Assembly: GCA_016744925.1 (NCBI GenBank)
Contig: JADGDJ010000005.1
Location: forward strand, 1 to 35,956
DNA: 35,956 nt
Reading direction: 5' to 3'
DNA from: Spirochaetaceae bacterium
GTDB lineage: Bacteria > Spirochaetota > Spirochaetia > DSM-2461
Position numbers and translations under genes: made by a program
Shown here: piece after piece, positions 1 through 7,392 of the stretch
Position numbering within the stretch: position 1 is the first letter of the stretch
Layout of the letters: the number at the start of each line of letters is the position of its first letter
The notes under the pieces: model-generated
Told to the model about the DNA's origin: nothing
The model's input: only the letters and a program-made list of their open reading frames with translations
Databases searched by the model: none

Positions 1-1247
1 CCTACATCCATGCCGGGAACGGGTATTAAACGAGCCGCTGTTGTTTTCTGGTTGATCATTCCCAGAGCCATTTCATCGGCGATAATGGCAGATATGGTAT
101 CGGCATCAACAGATCCGGGAATGGGAACCATATCCAGACCGACTGAGCAGACACAAGTCATGGCTTCCAGTTTTTCCAGACAGAGTGAACCGTTGCCTAC
201 AGCATCTGCAAGAACTGAATCTTCCATTACCGGGATAAAGGCTCCACTGAGACCGCCAACAGCTTTACTGGCAAATATCCCACCTTTTTTAACCGCATCA
301 TTGAGCATGGCGAGAATAGCTGTAGAACCGGGAGCACCAACATCGTCCACACCGAGAATTTGAAATATTTCACCGACACTATCACCGACAGCAGGAGTAG
401 GAGCCAGTGAAAGATCGACTATACCGAACTCAATATCCATCTCTTTTGATACTTCCCGTCCAATGAGTTCGCCACAACGGGTGACTCTGAAGGTTGTCTG
501 CTTTATCTCTTCGGCAATTTCATCCAACTTTAAATTGTCTTTGCCTCTGTTTTCAATAAGTCTTTCCAGGGCTCTTGCTATAACGCCCGGGCCGCTGACT
601 CCGACATTTAAAACAACATCGGCTTCCTCCAGGCCGTGAATCGCGCCAGCCATAAATGGATTATCTCCCGGTTGATTACAAAACACGACAAATTTTGCAG
701 CACCGAAACCATTCTGATCTCTCGTCGCTTCGGCTACATCTTTCACAGTCTTTCCGCAAAGAGCCAGGGCATCCATATTGATCCCTTTTTTGGTAGTACC
801 AATATTTACCGAAGCACAAATTCTTTTCGTGGTTGATAAAACTTCCGGAAGAGATTGGAAGTATTCCAATTCAGAAGGAGTCATTCCTTTTTCAACCTGT
901 GCGCTGAATCCACCGAGTATATCGATTCCAACGTCTTCAGCTGCTTTATCAAGTATTTTGGCCATCTGTACAAAATCCGCTTTTTTAAATCCCGCCCCTA
1001 TATGGGCAATGGGAGTAATGGATATGCGTTTATTCACTACGGGAATTCCAAATTTCTTACTGATTTTATTACAGGTCTCAACAAATTTTCCCGCTTTATC
1101 TGTTATTTTACTGTATATCCTGCTACAGGTTTCATCTATTGTCCCTGTTTTGCAATCCATAAGATTAATCCCCATTGTTACTGTACGCACATCAAGGTTT
1201 TCTTTCTGGATCATGTTTATAGTAGATAATATATGGTCTGATTTCAT
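1..1247 (-). CDS. PFL/UPF0210 (DUF711-like) family protein, 3' end outside window
   Basis: This is a long minus-strand frame starting at ATG 1247 and open to the window edge. It gives about 415 codons, so roughly the last 35 residues of a family usually near 450 are missing. The start is preceded by AGAAGGAAAT, a good ribosome binding site. The protein begins MKSDHILSTINMIQ and contains the family-like stretches ITPIAHIGAGF, NVGVSGPGV, LAPTPAVGDSVGEI and AVGGLSGAFIPVMED. The family is called PFL in databases, but I see no glycyl-radical motif here and its biochemical function is unknown. It lies 12 bases after a double-ACT gene, a pairing also known in Firmicutes (UPF0237 next to UPF0210). 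That suggests ligand-responsive control, possibly by an amino acid. There is no signal peptide or membrane segment, so it is cytoplasmic. Confidence 0.85.
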   Translation of the reverse strand, partial: MKSDHILSTINMIQKENLDVRTVTMGINLMDCKTGTIDETCSRIYSKITDKAGKFVETCNKISKKFGIPVVNKRISITPIAHIGAGFKKADFVQMAKILDKAAEDVGIDILGGFSAQVEKGMTPSELEYFQSLPEVLSTTKRICASVNIGTTKKGINMDALALCGKTVKDVAEATRDQNGFGAAKFVVFCNQPGDNPFMAGAIHGLEEADVVLNVGVSGPGVIARALERLIENRGKDNLKLDEIAEEIKQTTFRVTRCGELIGREVSKEMDIEFGIVDLSLAPTPAVGDSVGEIFQILGVDDVGAPGSTAILAMLNDAVKKGGIFASKAVGGLSGAFIPVMEDSVLADAVGNGSLCLEKLEAMTCVCSVGLDMVPIPGSVDADTISAIIADEMALGMINQKTTAARLIPVPGMDV

Positions 1248-1259
1248 TTTATTTCCTTC

Positions 1260-1817
1260 TCAAAGAGTTATTTCATTGACTGATTTAAATAAATCTTTAT
1301 GTTGCATTACAATTTTAAGACCGAGGTTTTCAGCCATTTGGTCCAACTCTTTATGGATTGAATCTACTGAGAGTGTGGGGGGAATATCGATATCCAGCAT
1401 CATAGAATAGGTCTCTCCCGATAACATTGTATCGTAGCCGATTATATTGATGTTGCGATCACGACAAAAAGCTCCCATCGCGGCCACGAGACCTGTTCTG
1501 TTTTTTCCCTGACCCGTAACGATATAGATATCACCATGAGGTCTGATCTCTGTTTGAATTGATAATTTGTCTGTTGCTTTGACAATACTGCTCAACTCTG
1601 TTTCTGATGGAATTGTATTTATTTTTTCCCTGATAATTTTCTCAGTGACGGCATTATCAAATTCTGCGATGACCATCATACTGAAAAAGCCACTCAGTAC
1701 TGACTGGCTCATATCTGCAAGATCTCCATTCAATTCAAATATTACATTGGATATATCGGCAATGATACCGGGTCTGTCGTTAGAAAAGACTGAAATGACC
1801 ATATGTTTTTTCAACAT
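1260..1817 (-). CDS. Tandem ACT-domain protein (GcvR/UPF0237-like)
   Basis: This 185-residue protein carries two ACT-type small-molecule-binding domains, at about residues 5-75 and 95-170. The first begins HMVISVFSNDRPGIIADIS and the second has IVTGQGKNRTGLVAAMG. Both have the strand-turn-helix pattern with the D/N-RPG or RTG turn where amino-acid ligands usually bind. The usual UPF0237 protein is a single ACT domain of about 90 residues, so this one is closer in layout to GcvR-type double-ACT regulators. ATG 1817 is preceded by TAGGGAGC. Its TGA stop lies against the ribosome binding site of the PFL-family gene downstream, so the two are probably co-transcribed and translationally coupled. 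A regulatory or sensing role for the partner is inferred. No DNA-binding domain is visible. Confidence 0.8.
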   Translation of the reverse strand: MLKKHMVISVFSNDRPGIIADISNVIFELNGDLADMSQSVLSGFFSMMVIAEFDNAVTEKIIREKINTIPSETELSSIVKATDKLSIQTEIRPHGDIYIVTGQGKNRTGLVAAMGAFCRDRNINIIGYDTMLSGETYSMMLDIDIPPTLSVDSIHKELDQMAENLGLKIVMQHKDLFKSVNEITL

Positions 1818-1875
1818 GATGCTCCCTATAGAATCGTTTTAGAGCAGTTTACTGATGTTGAAAAAAATTACAAGA

Positions 1876-3009
1876 CTATTTTTTTAAACTGCTGATAATC
1901 TTTTCGATTATATGGAGAACTTCATAATCTTTTTTTATCAGCTGTTTTTCGCCTTCTTGTATATCACTTGAGATTAAGGAAATTTGATCCATTGTAGATT
2001 CTATGGTATCAGTTTTTTTCTGCTCTTCTGCTGTCGATTCTTTCAGGTTTTTAATCCCCGATACGAGAGATTCCAGTTCGGGTATCATCTCGCTGGCTTC
2101 CATAAGCTGCTGTTCCAGAGTATTGTCTATACCGGAAATAAGATTGTTAGACGTTTCAATATCATTATGGATGGAAGAAAAAAGAGATATTGTTTTCTCG
2201 GTCAATTCCCGCCCTTTTAGAACTCGTTTATCCATTTCCTCGATTTCAGAGCTGATCGTATCAACAGTCTTGGCGCTATCTTCGGCAAGTGTTCTCACTT
2301 CGGAAGCCACAACGGCAAATCCTCGTCCAGCATCGCCCGCATGGGCAGCTTGAATAGCTGCATTCATTGCGAGAATATTAATTTGAGATGCTATTGAAGA
2401 TATTCGGGACAGGCTCTGGCGAACTAGTTTTTCTGCCTCAGCTATCATTTCTATCGCTTTGAAGGTTTGGTTCATTGTGCTCTGTCCGCTGCGTAGAAGT
2501 TCAACAAGATTATCAGAACCTTTAAGGCTCTCTACAGACTGGTCCCGTACAAGAGATGTTTTTGTTATGAATCGTCTGAGCCGGGGAATAGTTTTTTCAA
2601 AAGTCTCTACCTGGCCTTCCATATTTTCTGTAATGCTGGCAACGGCGGTGACAATATTCCTGGAGGTTTCTGCCGCATCTCCGACGAGTGACATTTTTTC
2701 TTCAGTCTTTTTCCCCACATCGGCTGCACCTTGAAGAATTTCATTGAATCCATCTTTAACAGAGATTGTATCGTTTAGAATATCTGACAAAAATGATTGA
2801 TTAGTTATGATTGAATTCCGCATTTCCTGCGAAGAAAATTTTAATTTTTCCTCTAAATAAAGGATTATTTCATCAACAGATAATTCTTTGTTTTTTGAGA
2901 AAGTTAAAAGTTTTTGATGGATATTCCGGTATTTTGACCTGGATTTTAGTAAAAAAATGAACAGTAGGGTAATCGTCAAAGCAAAAAGAAAATATAAAAT
3001 GAATTCCAT
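1876..3009 (-). CDS. Minimal methyl-accepting chemotaxis-type protein, no sensor or HAMP domain
   Basis: This is a 377-residue protein with one N-terminal membrane segment (about residues 4-21, very hydrophobic, followed by KSRSKYR) and then a long cytoplasmic coiled coil. The MCP signalling tip is clear: [19 protein letters not shown] followed by [14 protein letters not shown]. That hairpin contacts CheA and CheW in this family. There is no periplasmic ligand-binding loop and no HAMP domain, so it would have to sense through the membrane, the cytoplasm or a partner. ATG 3009 is chosen over TTG 3012 because TGGAGA sits 7 bases upstream of it. A TTGACG-18-TATAAT promoter lies upstream. It is divergent from bipA and 58 bases before the ACT gene. 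The signalling-tip assignment is firm; the stimulus is unknown. Confidence 0.85.
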   Translation of the reverse strand: MEFILYFLFALTITLLFIFLLKSRSKYRNIHQKLLTFSKNKELSVDEIILYLEEKLKFSSQEMRNSIITNQSFLSDILNDTISVKDGFNEILQGAADVGKKTEEKMSLVGDAAETSRNIVTAVASITENMEGQVETFEKTIPRLRRFITKTSLVRDQSVESLKGSDNLVELLRSGQSTMNQTFKAIEMIAEAEKLVRQSLSRISSIASQINILAMNAAIQAAHAGDAGRGFAVVASEVRTLAEDSAKTVDTISSEIEEMDKRVLKGRELTEKTISLFSSIHNDIETSNNLISGIDNTLEQQLMEASEMIPELESLVSGIKNLKESTAEEQKKTDTIESTMDQISLISSDIQEGEKQLIKKDYEVLHIIEKIISSLKK

Positions 3010-3034
3010 CAAAAATCTCCAATAATAATGTATT

Positions 3035-3064
3035 ATTATATGAATTCATTTAAGTCTACGTCAA
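3035..3064 (-). promoter_or_regulatory. Sigma70-type promoter of the MCP-like gene
   Basis: On the minus strand, TTGACG (3064-3059), an 18-base spacer and a perfect TATAAT (3040-3035). The predicted transcript carries a leader of about 20 bases containing the GGAG ribosome binding site, in contrast to the leaderless-type promoters elsewhere in the window. Confidence 0.6.
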
Positions 3065-3090
3065 TCTTATTATATATAAGTTGTTACTAC

Positions 3091-3119
3091 TTGAAGGTAT
3101 ACGGATAGAGTGTTATACA
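3091..3119 (+). promoter_or_regulatory. bipA promoter, leaderless type
   Basis: TTGAAG (3091-3096), a 17-base spacer and TATACA (3114-3119), with an extended TG at 3111-3112. Only 7 bases separate the -10 box from the bipA ATG at 3127, and the bases before the ATG (CATTCTCTA) hold no Shine-Dalgarno sequence. Transcription would therefore begin at or next to the start codon. Confidence 0.55.
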
Positions 3120-3126
3120 TTCTCTA

Positions 3127-4947
3127 ATGAATAAGACAAATAACCAGAATATACGTAACATCGCTATTATTGCCCATGTTGACCATGGTAAGACAACACT
3201 TGTCGACGCCATGTTTAAGCAGAGCGGGCTTTTTCGCGAAGGTCAGGATGTTGATGACAGACTGATGGATAGCATGGACCTCGAGCGTGAGCGAGGAATT
3301 ACAATTGCAGCAAAAAACTGTTCTGTCCAATGGAAAGGAACAAAGATTAATATACTTGATACACCAGGTCACTCAGACTTCGGTGGAGAAGTAGAAAGAG
3401 CAATCTCAATGGTCGATGGGGTCATTTTGCTGGTAGATGCCTCTGAAGGGGCTTTACCCCAGACTAGATTTGTTCTTGATAAAGCATTGAGATCAGGTCT
3501 TCCTATTATCGTTGTAATTAATAAAGTCGATCGGCCTGACGCCAGAAGCGCTGAAGTTCTCGATGAAGTCTATAGTTTACTAATAGACCTCGATGCAGAT
3601 GACGAACAGCTTGAATGTCCCGTTCTTTACGCAATTGGTAAAGACGGTATTGCGATGAAGACTCCCGAAGAGAAAGGTGTAAATCTTGATATTCTGATGG
3701 ATCTCATAATCGAAACAATACCAGGTCCGGCATTTGATGATACAAAACCTTTCCAGATGCTTGTTTCAGACCTCAGTTATTCAGATTATCTTGGACGACT
3801 TGCTATAGGTAAAGTTATAAACGGCTCTGTAGAAGCAAAAGAAGCACTCCTTTGTATTGGTGAAAACGGCATAGCTGCTCCTTTAAAAGTTTCCAAGATA
3901 CAGGTCTATAATGGTCCGGTTCTTTCAGAAGCTTCAAAAGTTGAAACAGGGGACATCATTGTATTGTCCGGAATTGATAATGTTACAATTGGTGACACTA
4001 TCTGTAATGTTAACAATAAAGAAGCTCTGCCGAGACTTACAATTGATGAACCTACCGTTTTTATGAAGTTTTCAAAAAATACTTCCCCTCTATCGGGTTT
4101 AGATGGAAAACATGTTCAGGCAACAAAAATCTATGATCGTCTCATGAAAGAGACTATGCTCAATGTTTCCATGCAGGTGGAGCGTTCTAATGAAAAAGAA
4201 AGTTTTGTTGTTAAGGGGCGTGGAGAGTTTCAGATGGCTATTCTCATCGAAACGATGCGGAGAGAAGGTTATGAACTTTCTGTCGGTAGAGCTCAGGTAA
4301 TATACAAAGAGATAGATGGTGTAAGAATGGAACCCATCGAAAACCTTTCTGTAGATTGTGCAGAAGAATTCAGCGGGGCTGTCACAGAGAAACTTCTCAA
4401 GAGAAAAGCCCTATTGACTGCTATGACATATGAACAAAGTGGTCGTGTTAAAATTGAATTTTCAGTACCTTCAAGATCATTGATAGGTTATCGGGATGAG
4501 TTTCTCACCGACACTCGTGGTACAGGGATTATGAACTCTCTCTTAGCTGGTTATGAGCCTTATAGAGGTGATTTTCCTGTAAGACATACAGGGAGTCTCG
4601 TTGCAGACAGATCAGGTAAAGCCGTCCCTTATGGTCTCTTTAACCTGGAACCCAGAGGGCGTTTGTTTGTACTTCCAGGTGATGATGTCTATGAGGGAAT
4701 GCTGATTGGTGAGTACAACAAAGAGGGCGACCTCAATGTAAATGCCTGTCGTACAAAAAATCTGACCAATGTGCGGGCATCTGCTAAGGATGAAGCAGTA
4801 TCATTGACACCTGTTATTTCCATGACACTGGAAAGAGGTCTTCAATTTATTGGCGACGATGAAATGCTTGAAGTAACACCATCAAAGATTCGACTCAGAA
4901 AAGTATATCTTTCTGCTCATGATAGAAAAATACACAATAAAAAATAA
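3127..4947 (+). CDS. typA: Ribosome-associated GTPase TypA/BipA
   Basis: This 606-residue translational GTPase has the family's usual length. The G1 loop AHVDHGKTT is at residues 16-24, the switch II region follows as DTPGHSDFGGEVERA, and the G4 motif is NKVDRP. EF-G-like domains III and V and the BipA-specific C-terminal domain follow. The C-terminal part has typical BipA stretches such as GYRDEFLTDTRGTGIMN and VRASAKDEAV. BipA binds the 70S ribosome and supports 50S assembly and stress or low-temperature growth. There is no ribosome binding site before the ATG, and the promoter sits so close that a leaderless mRNA is predicted. It is a single-gene unit: divergent from the MCP gene and closed by a strong terminator. 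Confidence 0.97.
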   Translation: MNKTNNQNIRNIAIIAHVDHGKTTLVDAMFKQSGLFREGQDVDDRLMDSMDLERERGITIAAKNCSVQWKGTKINILDTPGHSDFGGEVERAISMVDGVILLVDASEGALPQTRFVLDKALRSGLPIIVVINKVDRPDARSAEVLDEVYSLLIDLDADDEQLECPVLYAIGKDGIAMKTPEEKGVNLDILMDLIIETIPGPAFDDTKPFQMLVSDLSYSDYLGRLAIGKVINGSVEAKEALLCIGENGIAAPLKVSKIQVYNGPVLSEASKVETGDIIVLSGIDNVTIGDTICNVNNKEALPRLTIDEPTVFMKFSKNTSPLSGLDGKHVQATKIYDRLMKETMLNVSMQVERSNEKESFVVKGRGEFQMAILIETMRREGYELSVGRAQVIYKEIDGVRMEPIENLSVDCAEEFSGAVTEKLLKRKALLTAMTYEQSGRVKIEFSVPSRSLIGYRDEFLTDTRGTGIMNSLLAGYEPYRGDFPVRHTGSLVADRSGKAVPYGLFNLEPRGRLFVLPGDDVYEGMLIGEYNKEGDLNVNACRTKNLTNVRASAKDEAVSLTPVISMTLERGLQFIGDDEMLEVTPSKIRLRKVYLSAHDRKIHNKK

Positions 4948-4951
4948 ATAA

Positions 4952-4983
4952 AAAAAAAGCCGGTATTTACCGGCTTTTTTTTT
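4952..4983. terminator. Bidirectional intrinsic terminator between typA and the ROK gene
   Basis: A-tract, AGCCGGTA, a tight TT turn, TACCGGCT and a T-tract. The stem is flanked by A and T runs on both sides, so it can terminate typA on the plus strand and the ROK gene on the minus strand. Confidence 0.9.
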
Positions 4984-4995
4984 ACAATGTTTTCC

Positions 4996-6108
4996 TCACA
5001 TAGGATAAATGCCTTTTAGCGCTCTTTCTGCAAGAACTGAAGCCCCTATCAGATTAGCATTGGCTCCTCTCTCATCAAGAATTGAGGGGCGAAGGTAGTT
5101 GAGAAAACCCATCTTACCTAAAAGTCTTTGAGCTGAAGGTCCAAAATAAGGGAGTGCGTAACTGGGTTTACCACCCATGCAGATGGGAGACCCTTTGGGG
5201 AGTCCATCTTTTTCGGCTTCTTTCAAAAGGACTCTTGCAGCTTCAGCCAGCAGTTTTCCATAGAGTCTATCTGCATTGACAGCAGATTCCACCCTCATCC
5301 GAGATAATTTGCTGATATGTTTTCCCGCTATAGCCGGATCTGTCATCTCATTCACTTCATGAATATCAAGGTACTGTGTATAAAAATCATCATTTCCGAT
5401 GATTGCTCTGAAGAGTCTACAGCGGCCCGGACCGGATAAAAGCAGTTCTGCTCTCACTGTATCGGGGTTTCCAGAAGGTCCTGAATCGTAAGTAGATGGA
5501 AGATTTTCATCTCTAAGATTTAATTCAAACAATTCGAATGAAGCATTTATCTCATTAAAAAAAGAACGCAGCTTCCACTTATCGAGCCCTATAGCATAAC
5601 CGGGCTCATTAGTCATATGGAGAGTGCGGTCTTTACCATCCCAATCGTGTGTGGGATATCGGACATTACCTTCTCTGTCAATCCAGGCTCCGCCCCATCC
5701 TCCACCGAATACCCAGTAGAGCAATTCCATTTTCATAAGGCTCCATTCGGCAAGTGCGCCGACATTGGCATCATTATCTATGGAAACCGGTACCTGGAAA
5801 GCATCAGCAAGAGATTGTTTTATATTGTGACCATTGTACTGGGGGCAATTCTGGAAAAGCTGGAAAGACCCATCCCTTTTTAAAATACCCGCGGCTGAAA
5901 TACCAATGGAAAGTATATTATAATCTTTATTGTTTCCGGAAATTTCGCCTATTTTATCAATAATATTTTCAGCGAATGTATTAAAGTTTTCATCGTATTT
6001 GTGCAAAGGCATCAGGGTTTCAGCGATTAGATCTTCCTCGTTTGAAAATAACCCTATTTTAGTTCCTCTACCCGCACCGATATCTAGTGCTGCATAACAA
6101 TCTTTCAT
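4996..6108 (-). CDS. ROK-family sugar kinase-like protein, atypical
   Basis: This 370-residue protein has the actin-fold phosphate-1 motif DIGAGRGTKIG at residues 9-19 and the ROK-type catalytic-loop region DNDANVGALAEW. The adenosine-loop region is probably GSPICMGG near residue 315. ROK proteins are usually glucokinases or N-acetylhexosamine kinases of 290-320 residues. This one is longer, and the zinc-binding cysteine motif (CxCGxxGCxE) expected after the central region is absent. That region instead carries VFGGGWGGAWIDREG. It has no DNA-binding domain, so it is not a ROK repressor. It lies 40 bases downstream of the GntR/LacI regulator in the same direction and likely phosphorylates a sugar brought in by the neighbouring ABC importer. 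Substrate and activity are inference. Confidence 0.75.
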   Translation of the reverse strand: MKDCYAALDIGAGRGTKIGLFSNEEDLIAETLMPLHKYDENFNTFAENIIDKIGEISGNNKDYNILSIGISAAGILKRDGSFQLFQNCPQYNGHNIKQSLADAFQVPVSIDNDANVGALAEWSLMKMELLYWVFGGGWGGAWIDREGNVRYPTHDWDGKDRTLHMTNEPGYAIGLDKWKLRSFFNEINASFELFELNLRDENLPSTYDSGPSGNPDTVRAELLLSGPGRCRLFRAIIGNDDFYTQYLDIHEVNEMTDPAIAGKHISKLSRMRVESAVNADRLYGKLLAEAARVLLKEAEKDGLPKGSPICMGGKPSYALPYFGPSAQRLLGKMGFLNYLRPSILDERGANANLIGASVLAERALKGIYPM

Positions 6109-6148
6109 GAGGAAAAGTATAACAGTTGAAATAAAAGAGGTAAAGAAA

Positions 6149-7234
6149 TTATACTTTTTTTACTGTTTTTCCCTTTATCAGTTTTGTAGCTATAATGTTC
6201 TCCAACTCATATTCTTCTGATCTATTTATAAGTTTAATCATCAGGTCTACAGAGGATTGTCCTATTTGGCTGAAATCCTGTTCAACGGTAGCCAGTTCTA
6301 TAGATCTTTCCGGGAAATAATGAAGATTGTCAAAGCCTCCGATAGATATATCCTGGGGGATTTTTTTATTTCTTATTTTTAGTGCTTCGCTTATGCGGAA
6401 GGCAACATAATCATTTATGCAGAAGAGTGCCGTTACATTACTGACACTTTTGTCCAACAGATCAACAAGGGACAAGGCGTTTTCAGCAGAGAGTATGTGT
6501 TGCTTGTCCTGCTGAAGTAAATCACTGTATTGAGATATGACTATTCCGCTGTCTATAACTATTTTATTGTCATAGAGAGCCCGGCAATAACCTTTGTACC
6601 GTTCCCTGGCAGAATCTGAGTCCAATTCTCCGATAAAAGCTATTTTCTTATGACCCATATCTACCATGTATTGGACTAAATTATAGGCACCATTTAAATT
6701 GTCCGATTCTACGACGGGGATGTCTATTTCTTCCAGTTTTCTATCGAGAAGCACAATAGGGCATCCACTGATGAGCAAGCGGGAAATAGAATCAATGTTT
6801 TTATTGCTTATGGGATAGAAAATGACTCCGGCTATGTTGTGATTAATGAGTTCTTCAAGAATATCTTTTTCCCTGGAAGAGGATTGTTCTGAATAATGTA
6901 CAGAACACAAATATCCGGCTTTTTTGCAATATTTGTAAACACTTCGGATATACTGTTGTCCACCGGAAAAAAAATCAGCTTTATGGGGAATTATCAAAGA
7001 GATAATTTTATTTCTGATAATTTTATTTTCGGAAACAAAGGAACCTTTACCTTTGATCCTGAAAATTACTTCAGTTAATTCTAATTCTTTCAGAGCTCTC
7101 GTCACAGTTATACGACTTGTATTAAACTCTTCCATCAGTTGAGATTCTGAGGGCAGCTTTTCTCCCGGTTTATAAATTTCCCTCTGTATTTTATCAGTCA
7201 GACTATTAATAATTATTCTGTATGCTGGAATCAT
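6149..7234 (-). CDS. GntR/LacI-hybrid sugar-responsive transcriptional regulator
   Basis: This 361-residue regulator has an N-terminal GntR winged helix (about residues 5-70; KPGEKLPSESQLMEEF, then SRITVTRALKELE) and a C-terminal LacI-type periplasmic-binding-protein sensor (about 74-350; VIFYPISN, FIGELDSDSARERYKGY, IGGFDN). That layout matches AraR-type repressors that release DNA on binding a sugar. The start is placed at ATG 7234. An upstream ATG at 7333 would add 33 hydrophobic, non-family residues reading back through the promoter region. No Shine-Dalgarno precedes ATG 7234, but a TTGATT-17-TATTAT promoter ends 9 bases before it. It probably controls the divergent transport operon through the two palindromes in the intergenic region, and co-transcribes the ROK gene. 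Confidence 0.88.
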   Translation of the reverse strand: MIPAYRIIINSLTDKIQREIYKPGEKLPSESQLMEEFNTSRITVTRALKELELTEVIFRIKGKGSFVSENKIIRNKIISLIIPHKADFFSGGQQYIRSVYKYCKKAGYLCSVHYSEQSSSREKDILEELINHNIAGVIFYPISNKNIDSISRLLISGCPIVLLDRKLEEIDIPVVESDNLNGAYNLVQYMVDMGHKKIAFIGELDSDSARERYKGYCRALYDNKIVIDSGIVISQYSDLLQQDKQHILSAENALSLVDLLDKSVSNVTALFCINDYVAFRISEALKIRNKKIPQDISIGGFDNLHYFPERSIELATVEQDFSQIGQSSVDLMIKLINRSEEYELENIIATKLIKGKTVKKV

Positions 7235-7243
7235 ATTTATCAA

Positions 7244-7272
7244 ATAATACCATTTGAATAAGGTTAAATCAA
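7244..7272 (-). promoter_or_regulatory. Promoter of the GntR/LacI regulator, near-leaderless
   Basis: On the minus strand, TTGATT (7272-7267), a 17-base spacer and TATTAT (7249-7244). The ATG at 7234 is 9 bases further on, so the leader would be only about 3 bases. This explains the missing ribosome binding site. Confidence 0.55.
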
Positions 7273-7280
7273 GGAATATA

Positions 7281-7290
7281 TAACATGTCA
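7281..7290. promoter_or_regulatory. Candidate operator O1 (TAACATGTCA)
   Basis: A near-copy of the perfect palindrome TGACATGTCA found 42 bases to the right (one mismatch). It lies 8 bases upstream of the regulator's -35 box. The 42-base centre-to-centre distance is four helical turns, so both sites face the same side of the DNA. Assignment to the neighbouring regulator is inferred. Confidence 0.5.
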
Positions 7291-7321
7291 GGAAGTAAAA
7301 ATATTTCACTATATCTTTAAC

Positions 7322-7350
7322 TTGACATGTCATGTTGCTGGTGTTAATCT
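7322..7350 (+). promoter_or_regulatory. Promoter of the sugar import operon
   Basis: A perfect TTGACA -35 (7322-7327), a 17-base spacer and TAATCT (7345-7350) with an extended -10 TG at 7342-7343. The -35 box is embedded in the palindrome TGACATGTCA (7323-7332), so a bound repressor would block RNA polymerase directly. Confidence 0.6.
7323..7332. promoter_or_regulatory. Candidate operator O2 (TGACATGTCA)
   Basis: A perfect 10-base palindrome overlapping the -35 box of the import operon. With the related site at 7281-7290 it forms a pair in phase on the helix, suitable for a dimeric GntR or LacI-type repressor controlling both divergent promoters. Confidence 0.55.
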
Positions 7351-7392
7351 TTAATTAGTTCAATAATTATCGAAGTGGAGCATCAAATATAG

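Noticed and set aside
778-1410. A 210-codon plus-strand frame opposite the PFL-family gene
   Set aside because: It runs antisense through the PFL gene and into the ACT gene, has no ribosome binding site or family likeness, and the minus-strand frames are recognised proteins.
7235-7333. N-terminal extension of the GntR/LacI regulator from ATG 7333
   Set aside because: It would translate through the regulator's own promoter and one palindrome, adds 33 residues unlike GntR proteins, and its ATG lies next to the divergent promoter.
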